DNA of 64,000 bases from assembly GCA_963738375.1 (NCBI GenBank), contig CAVTWL010000004.1, positions 186,001-250,000 on the forward strand, given 5' to 3'. This document shows, one piece after another, positions 9,201 to 19,071 of this stretch (position 1 is the first letter of the stretch; every line of letters begins with the position of its first letter). The DNA comes from Bog-159 sp963738375 (GTDB taxonomy: Bacteria > Acidobacteriota > Terriglobia > Bryobacterales > Bryobacteraceae). Under the pieces are notes generated by a model. That model had not been told where the DNA came from. It did no database searches and saw nothing but the letters and a program-made list of their open reading frames with translations. Made by a program: the position numbers and the translations under genes.

Positions 9201-12200
9201 TGTTTCCAGCCGCTCCGCAATCGCCATATCGGAATCGGCCGTTTCGGTTCGCGCACCGATGATAGCGGTCTTCAGCGATGAAACCGCTTGCGCGTTTTCG
9301 CCGGACCGCGCCTGCAACTCCGCGATCTTAATCATCCACTGCGGATCTCGGTACGCCAGTTCGTAAAGCCGGCCATAGGTTTTGATGGCGGCCTCGAACC
9401 GAAGCAAGCGCTCTTCCAGCCGGCCTTTCGCCTCGAATATGTCTGCCCGGCCGGGCCGAGCCTGGATCGCAAGGTCGTAGTCGGCGATCGCCGCCGGGAA
9501 GTCCTCCACGACGGTTTCGATACGGCCCAGCACCACGGGCCATCGGGAATCGCGCGGCGCATCGCCCACGGTCTTGCGGTAGAACGACACCAGGCGCGCC
9601 GCCTGACCATGCGCGACGGCGTAACTCGCGGCTTCCTTGGTGAATGCCTCGTCTTCTGGAAAATCGTTCACGATCTCGATATATTGATCCACGGCGCCGG
9701 CCCTATCCTGCAAACGGTCGAGCGCCGGGATCAGGCTGCGCCGGATCGCCGTAATGCGATCGATACGTTCCGCGGGCGGCAACGGCGATTGTTTCAGCCG
9801 CTGAATTGTCGCCAGTTGGTAATCGCGAAAGCGGCGATCGTCCTTGGCGGCGATATACGTGTCTGCCATGGCGGCAAGGTACTCGGCGCGCAGAGGATCG
9901 GCGGATAATAACGTCGTTAACAACGTGCGCGCCCGATCGAACTCGCCGGCTCCCGTAGCGATGCGGCCGGCTTCGAGGGTGAATTGCGCGGCTAGATCCA
10001 CCCGTGCGTGCTTCGCGGCGTCCAGCAGGATTGCAATCGCCTCATCCGGCTGCCGGTTTCGCACATGAAAGTCCACCACGCCACGCACCACTCCCAGGAT
10101 CCGCGGGTGGCTTTGATATAGGGCATCGGCAGCGCGTGCAGCTCCGGCTTTGTCTTTCTTCGCTTCCAGGAGACGTACGTAACTCAACGTCAGGCGCAGC
10201 TTGTCTACGGGGTCGTTGGTTATTGTGGCTAACCGCGCGCTCGCGCGTTCCTCGATGGCGTCGAATCCCAGACGCCGCGCTGTCTGCTGCAATTCGGTCA
10301 TTCCGGCTGTGGTTTTCTCCAATTCCACGCGCGACCGCAGCAGCGACTCGAGATCGCGCCGTCGCTGTCCTGCCTCCAAAACCGCGACGCGCAGTCTGAT
10401 CGCCTCGACGGATGGGGCAGCTACGACCGCTGAGGCCGTTGCCCGGCTTACCAGATCGCGCGAGCGCGGCCGGTTCAATAACCTGAGCAGGCGATTCTGC
10501 GCCGTCTGCTCGCCATGCAATGCCCCCTTAACGTATTCCCGGACCGCGCCGGCGTCATTGCGCTTGCCTTCGTAGATCGCTCCCGCCTGATAGGAGTATA
10601 AGAACGGATCTGCGAACTTCTTGCGCGCCGTGGCGATCCAGCGTAACGCATCGTTATAACGGTAGTAGTCCCAATAGACCGTCGCTGTATCCAGATAGGC
10701 TTGGGCGCTCCTGGGCTGCGCGCCGGGCATCTTTTCCCAGTAAAGACTCGCTTGCGATAGCAGACCGCGGTCCGCTAGAATATCGCCCATTCTGGCGAGG
10801 AGGGCCGGATCGCGGGGATCGGCGCGCTGTTCATCTGCCGCCAGATTCACCGCTATTTCCGTGTCTCGTGGATCGTAAGCGGCAAGCGACCGGTAAAGCG
10901 TAGACGCCTGTTCTACAACTTCGCGCCTGCCTGGATAGGCGGTGGCCAGGGCGCGGGCACTCGGTGCGGCCGCTTCGAAATGCGAAAGCCAGATCTCCGC
11001 TTCGGTAACAAACTGTACGGCGGCCGGATTCTTAGCGACGGCCTGGTCGATCTGTCCGTCCGCCATACCTGGATTGGCGGCGCGTATCTCTGTCAGCTCG
11101 GCATCTAACCGCCCTGAGCCAGAGAGCCGCTCGAAAAGCATCGAACGCAGTGACCGGTCGTAGAACCAGTATTGGCGGAGCAGTCGATCGGCCGCGGCCG
11201 CGTCGTAAGTCTCACGGCGGGTATAAGCCCCGAAAAGATTATGCACGAAGGCCATGTCTTCCGGGAAGCGTTCATGCGCGTAAAGGTTTAATTGCCGGTA
11301 GAGTGCCGCGTCGGGGTGTACTTGAGTGACCACTTCAGCGAAGTAACGCTCCAGCTCCGTGCCGGAGAAGACGCCGATTGCTTCGCGGCTGATCTTCTCA
11401 ACATCGGCATACTGTTTCTTGCGCAGATACCAGCGTGCGAGCTTGTGATACCAGGATCGGTCGGTGAACTTCGCGATCGCCGTGCTGTATATCTCTTCTA
11501 CCTCCCGCGACATCCCGTGTTGTTCCAGAAATGTGGCAAGCCGTTGATAAAGGCCGGCATCGTTGGGGTTCCGATCGATCTCGCCGCGGTACACGCGCAG
11601 GGCGTCCAAGGGCCGGTGGAGGGCTGCAAGGCGCGCGAGATACTTATCGAGTACCTGCGCATATTCCGCGGAGCGGGGGCTGTCGTCCGCACCGATGGGT
11701 ACGCCGGCAGCTCTTCCGGACAGTTCCCGGAGCATCAAGGTGTAAATCGCGAATTCTTCGGTCGTGCGGCTCGCACGCGCCAGTGCATCGGAGACCCGCA
11801 TGGCCACGTTGAGCCGGCCGGCGCCCGCCGGGAACGTGGTCAGGTACTCGCGGCCGGCATGAATCGCGTCCGCATCGTCGCCGTACGCGGCATAGGCGGA
11901 AATCAGTTGCGCGCGCAAGTCCTCGCGGTAACGGGATTGGGGAAACTGTTGTTCCAACAGGCTGACCAGCCGGCAGGCGGCCGCAACATGGAAGTAGGCG
12001 GTCGATTTCTGGTTTTGGCTCTGGTATTCCCATCGCGGCCCGGTTGAGTTCAACACCAGAGAAAGGATCCCGTTGAGAAACCCCGGCGACGGATCCGCCG
12101 TGGCGATGTCCTTATAGAAAGAGAGGTCGCCTGAGCCGAATTGGATGGGCTGTCCGGACGCGGTCAGCAGCAGATGGGCCAACCCATACAGCGCACGCTC

Positions 12201-13295
12201 CGCATGCGGCCCGTCCGTCGGCGGAAGGCTGTAGAGCGCGTAATAGAGACGCGCCGCCTCGTTCGCGTCCGGCAGCCACTCGAAAAGCTGCGCCGTGGCC
12301 CGCAATTCATCGGCTCTCCAGGGAACCGGCCCGGATTCCTTCGCTATGCGGTATTCGAGGAGAACGCGGCGGGCAGCGGCTGGATTGTTCTGTGCGTTGA
12401 AGTAATGGAACAGCCGCGCGGTGGCATCCAGATCTGCCCGGTTCGATGCCAGCGCAGTCCTGGCACGGCTGGCGAACTCGCGAAGTTGCCCACGCTCCTC
12501 GAGGAGTTTGAAATAGCTCGCCCTGAGATCATCGGGCCAGAGCGGTTGAAACGCCCGGCTGTAAACAGCGAGCGCGGCAGCCGCCGAACCGCGGCGCAAT
12601 TCCAGATCGGCGCGCATCCGCACCGGCTCGAAGTCGTCATGAAAAGCGCCGCCGTATTTTGCAATTTCAGCTTCCGCCGCGGCATACTGGCGATGAGCCG
12701 AAAGATAGTCAATCAGCTTCCGCCATGCCGCGCGTTCCGTCGGATAGCGGGCTACCCACTGGCGGAACAGGGCTTCGGTCGTGGGCTGCGGCAAGTCTTC
12801 TTGCGCGGCCAGTGCCGAAATGCCCTCGAAAGCGTGCCAGCCCCTTTGTGCTGTTGGCGCTAGCAACGGATCGTCTTTCGTGGCTGCTGCCGCTGTGAGC
12901 ACCGCCAGTTCATCGCTCGGACGGACGCGCCGGTGGTAGAAATCCGCCAAGTCGATCTCTCCAGCGTAGCGGTCGGGCGCTAAATGAGCATAGGTCTTCC
13001 AGTCCGGCTCCGCCGCGGCGAAATCCAGTGATTGTTCCGCTTCTTGCGCCCGTAGGCGGTACAGCATCGCATCGCCCGGCGTGCGAGCGATTAACGCCCC
13101 AAGAGCGGGCCGGCTTTCCGCCGGGGGCCTCAGAATCGGCGCCATACCGCCCGGCATGGGAACATCCCGGAAAAGCGCTTGAATCGCGGGACCGGATGGA
13201 ATATGCTGCACCCACGTTTCGAACTCACCCCGGATCAGGAAGGTGCCGCTGGTCCCCAGCACCGCGGCCATCAGGATGTGCTTACCAGACTTCAA
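6282..13295 (-). CDS. Giant TPR-repeat protein (2337 residues)
   Basis: One uninterrupted 7-kb frame. The N-terminus has a short hydrophobic segment (ILMAAVLGTSGTFLI), a signal anchor or weak signal peptide, so the repeats probably lie in the periplasm. The rest is almost wholly helical TPR-like repeats with the usual small and aromatic spacing, for example GAYVLLGDKYAQGGQGAKAI and AITEFEHALELDANRGEAHD (about residues 1700-1740). There is no enzymatic motif. Start chosen: TTG 13295, whose first codons overlap the end of the VIT-vWA gene by 14 bases; an in-frame ATG nine codons later is possible. The stop overlaps the next gene's ATG (ATGA). Such arrays scaffold protein complexes; with a vWA protein and a propeller upstream this looks like an envelope assembly. 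The partner and cargo are unknown. Confidence 0.8.
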   Translation of the reverse strand: MKSGKHILMAAVLGTSGTFLIRGEFETWVQHIPSGPAIQALFRDVPMPGGMAPILRPPAESRPALGALIARTPGDAMLYRLRAQEAEQSLDFAAAEPDWKTYAHLAPDRYAGEIDLADFYHRRVRPSDELAVLTAAAATKDDPLLAPTAQRGWHAFEGISALAAQEDLPQPTTEALFRQWVARYPTERAAWRKLIDYLSAHRQYAAAEAEIAKYGGAFHDDFEPVRMRADLELRRGSAAAALAVYSRAFQPLWPDDLRASYFKLLEERGQLREFASRARTALASNRADLDATARLFHYFNAQNNPAAARRVLLEYRIAKESGPVPWRADELRATAQLFEWLPDANEAARLYYALYSLPPTDGPHAERALYGLAHLLLTASGQPIQFGSGDLSFYKDIATADPSPGFLNGILSLVLNSTGPRWEYQSQNQKSTAYFHVAAACRLVSLLEQQFPQSRYREDLRAQLISAYAAYGDDADAIHAGREYLTTFPAGAGRLNVAMRVSDALARASRTTEEFAIYTLMLRELSGRAAGVPIGADDSPRSAEYAQVLDKYLARLAALHRPLDALRVYRGEIDRNPNDAGLYQRLATFLEQHGMSREVEEIYSTAIAKFTDRSWYHKLARWYLRKKQYADVEKISREAIGVFSGTELERYFAEVVTQVHPDAALYRQLNLYAHERFPEDMAFVHNLFGAYTRRETYDAAAADRLLRQYWFYDRSLRSMLFERLSGSGRLDAELTEIRAANPGMADGQIDQAVAKNPAAVQFVTEAEIWLSHFEAAAPSARALATAYPGRREVVEQASTLYRSLAAYDPRDTEIAVNLAADEQRADPRDPALLARMGDILADRGLLSQASLYWEKMPGAQPRSAQAYLDTATVYWDYYRYNDALRWIATARKKFADPFLYSYQAGAIYEGKRNDAGAVREYVKGALHGEQTAQNRLLRLLNRPRSRDLVSRATASAVVAAPSVEAIRLRVAVLEAGQRRRDLESLLRSRVELEKTTAGMTELQQTARRLGFDAIEERASARLATITNDPVDKLRLTLSYVRLLEAKKDKAGAARAADALYQSHPRILGVVRGVVDFHVRNRQPDEAIAILLDAAKHARVDLAAQFTLEAGRIATGAGEFDRARTLLTTLLSADPLRAEYLAAMADTYIAAKDDRRFRDYQLATIQRLKQSPLPPAERIDRITAIRRSLIPALDRLQDRAGAVDQYIEIVNDFPEDEAFTKEAASYAVAHGQAARLVSFYRKTVGDAPRDSRWPVVLGRIETVVEDFPAAIADYDLAIQARPGRADIFEAKGRLEERLLRFEAAIKTYGRLYELAYRDPQWMIKIAELQARSGENAQAVSSLKTAIIGARTETADSDMAIAERLETWHLLPDAAAFAEKGARQAGEDSDKAIEHAVVYARIMARARRLDGVLSRLGTNPAADQRVTAAIGAVVSENYTPEEKGAFALALIAQASRMGAADRVSTLLPLATSAGLAELESRWRREAMDAQARDVDSRLVELQRQRGLYAELGRYLEGYATRKDGQAVAATALTEAAQAYVAEGDIDGQMRVMQKALSRNDLSGALLDRYLTLLTRLNTQRLLAIIGSNAREEIRNQAVQCAIASSQPQLAYQAVRARGSELAPVWTKAYAALSGQYFNDRSPAIDADFQSALDTRTIGERLRSPLKTEIAIAGSLWFYYGAQYGDYLSAGKNANAALWMPASVEGAHQDPGAYVLLGDKYAQGGQGAKAITEFEHALELDANRGEAHDHIARVLWREGRRPEAVTHWRSAIAAYLRIQGRGVKVPELYWNWAGETFADIGERRAFGLLRGEIANLLGDYYQRNQEYRFTELAEPAVRASLASGEGVDWLTALSNSVDVGQVIWPLQNNLTDEQRLTLQRAELAYYSRRAAAAFGDDREWRFSQATGARLQLIAMLLNSGDVKGALAEWKQVAPLTPAPPNWSRDQSRDEVEIRLAAKTGELPVLLERYRSQPEFAPPLESLRNAALVLRSGGDLTGAQMVLEFLYDREIGSGNLTSANFLGLAEVMLQRSQTVSAIALLSRMALAGEDGLEALLPAAQLLAKYGKSADAMHFTRERIKETPWDTDAKLYLAQGLAQGSDERRQLLAAIMTDPQAPYKVRAQAARLAAPQALAEVSGTELGLLCSPAVTAGDAAKPYQVEARAAAARSAATPEPRLRLWLEALALAPADGSVRVGALQAAIAQHRDTLALALAQPPGQPQNELEEEQPYADPRRSRYFSPRPAVAFILPGAQLTDQERAGIGESLANAAERIDDLKRAAAYLRAAISLSKPDQRGGLQQRLNGFVAEQGRRAKNIARQPAVRSVIEQDHVVRPLISRSQP

Positions 13296-15615
13296 TCGCC
13301 ACCTCCCCGGTGCTCAAATTGTGCGCGACATCCTCGGCCGTCACGTGAATAGCGTATTTGCCCGGCGGAAGATCGCCAGGCACCGCCATTTCACCCGTGT
13401 TGGCCTTTGCCGCGCTGTTCCAGCGGAGCACAACTGGAATCGCTCCATACAGCCGCGCTGTGATGGTCCGTGCGTTGCCTGTGGCTTGCGCGGAAATGCG
13501 CAGCACCTCGCCGGCATGCACGCGGCTCTTTTCCACGCGAGCGCGAACCACGGGAGTCTTGCAGGCAATCACAAAGCTCTTGGACTCCCGGTAAACGTGT
13601 CCGTCGCGGTCACGAAGCACTAAGCGCACTTGATACACGCCGTCGGACATATCCACCGGAGCCAGGAAACGCGTCTGCCACGTGTCTTCATCCTTCAGGT
13701 AGCGGAGCGTCTTGGTGAGTCCGAAAGGAAACAGGGCGATCACGGATGACGATCGATCCGTCCGCTCTCACCCGCAGCACCGGGTCGCCGGGACGGATGA
13801 CCCGCGGGCGCAGCAGCGCGCGCGGCGCGGCAAGCAACGAGGTATAGGGCGTGACAAACTTGTACTTCTTCGAAAGCCGGATGATTTCGTCGATCGTGGC
13901 CCGGTCCTCGCCGTCGCGTTCGATCCTTTCCAGCAGCGCGTCCACGCGGGCTTTAGCCCAGGTGCGCGGTAATTCCGGATGACCCTCCCCCATCGCTGGC
14001 AGCGGCGCGCTGCTCGCGAGCTGCAGCGGCTGCCCTTCGCGAATACCCGTCACCGTGAAGGTGGCCTCCGGCGCAGGGTTCGCGTACTTGCCCACCCAAG
14101 TGGCCATCGAGCCCGCGAAGCGCATGTCCTCGAGCGGGTAGACCAGGCTCGCCCCAGCAGCGGGCGATACCGCCAACGCCAGATTCTTTACCGGCTCCTG
14201 GCCAATCTTTTCAAGAAACGCGTTGAGTTTGAATGCCAGCGGCTCTGTTGAGCGCACCCAATCGAAATATCCGTTGTTGCTTGCCAGCAAGCGCAGCAGC
14301 GGCAGATTGGCGTCGTCGCCGACGCCCAGCACCAGAGTATGCGGACGCTCACCCGGCGGGTGTGTGCGCCACTCCGCCGCATACCAGGCGGCCAGCTTCC
14401 CGTTGTTGATCGCGCCTTCCGTAGCGCCTCCGTCGCTGACCAGCATCACATACGCTTGGTTCGCGGAAGTTTGCTGAAGTGCGGATGCCAGGGCGCGTTG
14501 CAGGTTGGTTCCCCCCCGAATCCGGCTGTTGCGAACGAACTGAAGCGCCTGCTCGACGTTCCCTGGGCTCGCCAGCCGCGGCTGTGGGCCAAACAGAGCG
14601 AGCTCGGAGTTGAACAGGATCAAGTTGAACGAATCGGTGGGACGCAGGCGCTTAAGCGCTATTTCGCACGCGGCAAAGCTGCGTTCCAGTTTGTCCCACT
14701 GCATGGAGAGCGAGTTGTCGAACAGTACGATCAACGTCCGTGGCGCGGCCGGTGCTTGATTCGCCGGTTTTGCCGTGGCCCGCAATAGCGCCTGCGCCTG
14801 GAAAAATCCCGCTCTGTCGGAACTGTTGCGTTCTGTGATGACGCGCAGCGTGTCGGAGCCGGCCACATCCAGCGCGTAGCGAACCGCAAAGTCTTCCTTG
14901 AGCTCCACATTGTTGCCGAAGAATTCGGCTCGCACCAGGTTCGGCGTCCGCTCCCGGATCTGCAGGGGATAAGACTTGGCCATCGCTGAGAAGTCTTTAA
15001 TGGCATGTGCGGATCGAATCTCAAGCATGATCGTCAGGTGACCTGCGATCTGCATCCCAAAGACGTCAGGTTTAAGCGGCGCCACGAACTCCGACTGGTA
15101 TTTCTCGACCGCTACCGGGTGCTGATATTCCATTTCGATCCGCTTGGTCCCAAACGGCGGAATGGGAACAATCCGCGCGGTGAACAACTGACTGGGTATT
15201 GCAGGCGCGGTTCCGTCACCGGCCGTGCGCTCACCCATTTCCAGCAATCCCGGATCGATGGCCTGCGCCTTGGCCTGCTCGTAGATCTCACCCGCGCGGC
15301 GGCGTTCCAGAATGACGGCGGGAATTCGGGTGACCTCATCCCAGACGGCAAAATCGGACACCGTCGCCTCGGCCGGAACCGCGAATTGGTACACGCCTTC
15401 CTGCGTCTGCCGCTTGTGATTGCCGAAGATCTGCCGTACCCGGACGCGCGCCGTGCCGTTATCGATGCGAATCTCCAAAGCCATCTCGTTGAGCGAGAAG
15501 ACCGCCGGATCAGGCTGTTGCCGTTCTCCGGGGATGAGCACGCCGGTATCGGCGCCCAGGCTGATCTGAGTGCAATCCCCGCTATCGCCTGCGGAATCCA
15601 GCGCGCGCGGCTCAT
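13282..15615 (-). CDS. VIT and von Willebrand factor A domain protein (two frame breaks)
   Basis: Secreted protein with, in order, a leader, a VIT domain (about residues 40-170, with GVYQFAVPAEATVSDFAVWD and VILERRRAGEIYEQAKA), a vWA domain with MIDAS residues (LFDNSLSMQ and LVSDGGATEG, about 310-480) and a C-terminal beta-rich domain (TRFLAPVDMSDGVYQVRLVL). vWA MIDAS sites bind a metal and a protein partner. The main frame covers 15600-13750. The leader MSRARWIPQAIAGIALRSAWA, from ATG 15615, is in another frame, and the C-terminal domain from about 13743 is in a third; the two shifts cancel (2334 bases, divisible by three). ATG 15615 overlaps the propeller gene's stop by four bases, which decides the start. 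I read this as one gene of about 777 residues. Confidence 0.7.
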
Positions 15616-17534
15616 CGCAGGGCGCCTTCCGCCATTCGCACCAGGCCGTTGTCCGTTCCCGCGTAGAGATAGCCTCCACCAGCCGCCAGCGCTGTCACGT
15701 TCTTCGATGGCAATCCCATCGTTGTGCTCGTCCAGCGGCCGGTTGCGCCGTCGAAAACGAACAACCCGCGGTCCAGGCTGCCCGCGTATACATGGCTGCC
15801 GCTCACCGTCAGCGCATTCGGATTAACCACGAAATCGGGCTTCAGGTCTGGAAATGTGTGCCACTCGCCCGAGGAATCCAGCCGCAGAACTCCGGCGCCA
15901 TAGGTCCCGGCAAACCACTCGTCGCCCACCCGCGCCAGGGCGGTAATCCAGTTGTGCCTCAGACGCGAATTGGCCGTCGTATAGTTGGCGCGCACCACGT
16001 CGTTATCCAACAGGGACAAGCCTCCCAGCGTGCCTGCCAGGGTTTCGTAGCCCCGCGTGGCGAGCGTGTAGACATGATTGTTCACCAAGCCGTGAAAAAC
16101 GTAGAGACTGCGCACGCCGGAACGATCCACGAACGATAACCCCGCCGGTGTGGCCACCACCATGCCGCCCTCGCGGAAGGCCACATCCGTGACATGGTCG
16201 GAGAGAAATCCGTCCTTGCGGCCCATCACTTGCCGAGGCTGGCCGCTCGCATCGAACAGAACGAGGCCGTTGGCCGACGCCACTGCTGTGCGCGAACGCG
16301 CCGGGTCCGCCACGATCCGGTTGATGCAGAACAGCGTGTCATCTTCAAAGTGGACGGCGTGCTCGAAGCCCGCATCCACCACGTCCAGACCGCGATCGAA
16401 ATAGCCCGCCCATAAACGTCCGCTGTCGAGCAAAAGCGCAGCTACGTTGCGGTCGGTCATCAGGGCATTGTCCGCCGTGAGGACTGCTTGCCAGCGCCTT
16501 TCCGCCGGATTGCGCAAATAGATCGCGTTCTCGCCGGCCGCATATACCGCGCCGTCTACCTCCGCCACACGCAGGATTGGACCTGGTGGCGTGTCTACGT
16601 CCGGCTGGACCGGCGCCTGCCCTCGTGAGCCTAAGGGCACGGCGAGGATGCCTTCGTCCTCCGTTCCGGTGTATAAGATATCTCCCTGCCGGGCCAGCGC
16701 GCGCGCGAAGAAGCCATCGGCTAACGTGCGTAAACGATTCCCATCGCGAAATTCCACTACGCCCAGCGGCGTGCCGGCGTAGCATGTATTTCCTTCGACA
16801 GCGAGCGAAAGCACTTGCGGGTCGGGCAGTGCGGCGGCAAGTTCTTCCAACTGCCCGGCCCTGTCGCGAAACAACCCGTCAGCCAGCGTACCGATCCAGA
16901 TGTCGCCGTCATTTCCTGCAAGTGCCGTAATGTGCGTGCTCGCGAGCCGGCTGGCAAAAGGAGTGAGCCGCCGCCCATCGAACACCAGCAGTCCCCGGGC
17001 TTCGGTGCCCAGCAGTATTCTTCCCGATCCCAGCGCCAACACACTCGTAACGATTTGGAGGTTGGCATCCCGTGGGAGGATCTGCCGGAAGCTCGTACCA
17101 TTGAAGACCAGCAGCCCCTCGCCGCGCGTGGCGATGAAAATCTCCGGCTCCGCCGAACCGGCGGCGATCCCTACAGCCATCAAGCCCAGTTCCGCCGGCG
17201 GTAATTCCATGCCGGTGCGGTAATGATGGATGAGCATGCCCTTTCGGTCATAAATCAATAGACCGGCGCGGGCGCTCACCACAATCTTTTCCTTGTAGAC
17301 CGCCATATCGCGGAATGCGGGGCTGGCTGCGATAAGCTCGGCTGCCGCGGGCGCGCTGAGGTCCGCGGAGATCATGCGAAATGGGTATTCCGATTTCGAG
17401 CGGAGCTCGGCGGCCGCCTCTTCCCGCGCGTGAAATGCTTGCCTGAACACCAACGCAAGGGCCGCCAGCGGAATAAGAAAAGCGGTGGCCATGGCAAAGC
17501 GCCACCAACGGGACCGCCACGCAATGTGAAGCAT
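15612..17534 (-). CDS. Exported beta-propeller protein with Reg_prop-type repeats
   Basis: About 640 residues. A basic N-terminus (WRSRWWRF) and one hydrophobic helix (AMATAFLIPLAALALVF) act as signal anchor. The rest is a two-bladed-propeller-like array of repeats with the pattern 'I W I G T ... G L', as in GDIWIGTLADGLFRD, GRILLGTEARGLLVFDG and HVYAGSLDRGLFVFDG, the Reg_prop motif of hybrid two-component sensors. No histidine kinase, receiver or HTH follows, so it is a stand-alone sensing or binding propeller. Start: the longer frame from 17606 has an unlikely hydrophilic extension, so I choose ATG 17534 (MLHIAWRSRW). It is the first gene of the unit with the vWA and giant TPR proteins. Confidence 0.7.
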   Translation of the reverse strand: MLHIAWRSRWWRFAMATAFLIPLAALALVFRQAFHAREEAAAELRSKSEYPFRMISADLSAPAAAELIAASPAFRDMAVYKEKIVVSARAGLLIYDRKGMLIHHYRTGMELPPAELGLMAVGIAAGSAEPEIFIATRGEGLLVFNGTSFRQILPRDANLQIVTSVLALGSGRILLGTEARGLLVFDGRRLTPFASRLASTHITALAGNDGDIWIGTLADGLFRDRAGQLEELAAALPDPQVLSLAVEGNTCYAGTPLGVVEFRDGNRLRTLADGFFARALARQGDILYTGTEDEGILAVPLGSRGQAPVQPDVDTPPGPILRVAEVDGAVYAAGENAIYLRNPAERRWQAVLTADNALMTDRNVAALLLDSGRLWAGYFDRGLDVVDAGFEHAVHFEDDTLFCINRIVADPARSRTAVASANGLVLFDASGQPRQVMGRKDGFLSDHVTDVAFREGGMVVATPAGLSFVDRSGVRSLYVFHGLVNNHVYTLATRGYETLAGTLGGLSLLDNDVVRANYTTANSRLRHNWITALARVGDEWFAGTYGAGVLRLDSSGEWHTFPDLKPDFVVNPNALTVSGSHVYAGSLDRGLFVFDGATGRWTSTTMGLPSKNVTALAAGGGYLYAGTDNGLVRMAEGALR

Positions 17535-17963
17535 ATCGATGTCAACCAGAGTATTCCGCAGCGGACGGCATTTCAAACCGGCTGCCGTATCGCTGTCCTG
17601 CACCAAATGAAAGCATGCCGATCACCACTGGCGATTATGCGCCAAAAGCCCGTTCTCTTGGCTGTCAAGCGTGTCCCCGCGCCCACGAGTGTTGGCAGGT
17701 CCACACATCGGTGGCGTCTGTGTCGTAATCTTGCCCGGCCTTCCGTGGGATGGCGAGCGAACTGCCAAGGGCTACGAAAACGCCATGGCGCGCTGCAAGC
17801 GCAAAGGGGCGCGTCTTTCCGTGCCGCCATAAAAGAAAAACTTCGCGGAAATAATAAGGCGCGGGGCCCCGATTTGCGCGGGTTCCTCAAAAGGGTGTGG
17901 AGAATAAGCCTCTGTAGCCTCGTAGAAGCCGCCACGGGGAAATCGAATGAGCCTTGGGCCCTT
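17535..17963. other. Intergenic stretch, no supported gene
   Basis: About 430 bases between the propeller gene and the HpnI-like gene, both on the minus strand. Frames on both strands are short, arginine- and alanine-rich, and overlap one another without a ribosome site, so I accept none. The stretch should hold the promoter of the propeller operon and the end of the hopanoid unit; I could not pick out a convincing terminator or -35/-10 pair. Confidence 0.4.
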
Positions 17964-19071
17964 TCAGCCTTTCGTTATTTTTCCGTCCGGCGAAAGCTGC
18001 ATGCGGGAACCTCGCCACTCGACTGTCTGGCCGAATAGCCCCCAGATCCAGATCGCAAACCCCCACAGGTCCCGGAATGGGATAAACCAGACTCGTGTAA
18101 GAGCGCAACGGTCACCGAGCACCCCCCAGCCCACGGCCATCCCCGCGAGCATGCGAATCGCGAGCGCCGCAAGGCCGGCCTGCCAGGCGCCAGTAGCAAT
18201 GGCAGCGAGCGACCAGAACGTGGCGTGCGTGATCAGGTAGCCCAAGTACCCGCCCGGCCGCGAGACGCGAATGCCGCGCGACCAGCGCAATTGGTGCCGC
18301 CATACATCAGCCCAGGATTCGCCGCCCAAGTGCGTTTCCACCACGGTCGCCGCGAAAACGATGGAGCGCCCGAGGTTGCGAATGCTGCGGCCAAGCTGGT
18401 AATCGTCGGCGAGATAATCGCCAATGGAGGCGAAGCCACCGATGCGGCGCAGGTCTTCGGCACGCAGCAAGCATCGTGGAACCCAGCGCGAATTCGACCG
18501 AGCCGAGCATGCGCGCCACCAGCACACTGGGAGCGAATTCAGTGGCCACGCCGAGCGCTTCCCATTGCCCCGGCGTATTGTCGGATTGCGCCCGGTACAG
18601 GCAGGTGACCAGGCCGGCATCGGGCTGGTTGAGCGAGGCGGTTATCTGGCTCAGATAATCGGGTTCCACGCGAATATCGCTATCGTTCACTAGCAGCACG
18701 CCGTGCCGGGCTTCAGCCGCCAGATCCGCCAGCACGCCGACCTTGGCGTTGGGCATCTTTGTCGTGCTATGGATCAGCCGGATCGGCAGGGCAGGAAATT
18801 CATCGATGAGTCGGCGGATGTCGTCCGCCGCGGGGTCGTCCGCACGGCTGATGCCGAACAGAATTTCAAATTCCGGATAGTCCTGCGCCGCATGGGAACG
18901 GATCGCTTCGTAGAAGTGCGGGTCCCGGCCATGCACAGGCTTCAGAATGGAAACTGGCGGAGGGGTCGCTGGGCGTCCTGGGGCCGGGGCGCCGCGCCAG
19001 CGGATGGCGGCAATGATCGCAAGCATCCAATAAGCACCGGACGCCAGCGCGGGAATGGCCAGCCAGGTCAC
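17964..19071 (-). CDS. hpnI: HpnI-like family 2 glycosyltransferase (one frame break)
   Basis: Membrane glycosyltransferase of the ceramide glucosyltransferase/HpnI family; HpnI adds N-acetylglucosamine to bacteriohopanetetrol. Visible: an N-terminal helix, VSILKPVHGRDPHFYEAI, the metal-binding NDSDIRV, ADDYQLGRSI and the acceptor motif QLRWSRG, then C-terminal helices. After FALGSTML the frame breaks at about 18470. Removing one T of the coding strand (ATGCTTGCTG to ATGCTGCTG) restores LLRAEDLRRIGGF and gives 368 residues, the normal family length. GTG 19071 is chosen as start because it overlaps the previous stop by four bases (GTGA), matching the rest of the operon; the longer start at 19119 would overlap by 52. 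Substrate as hopanoid is inferred from the HpnJ gene in the same unit. Confidence 0.75.
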
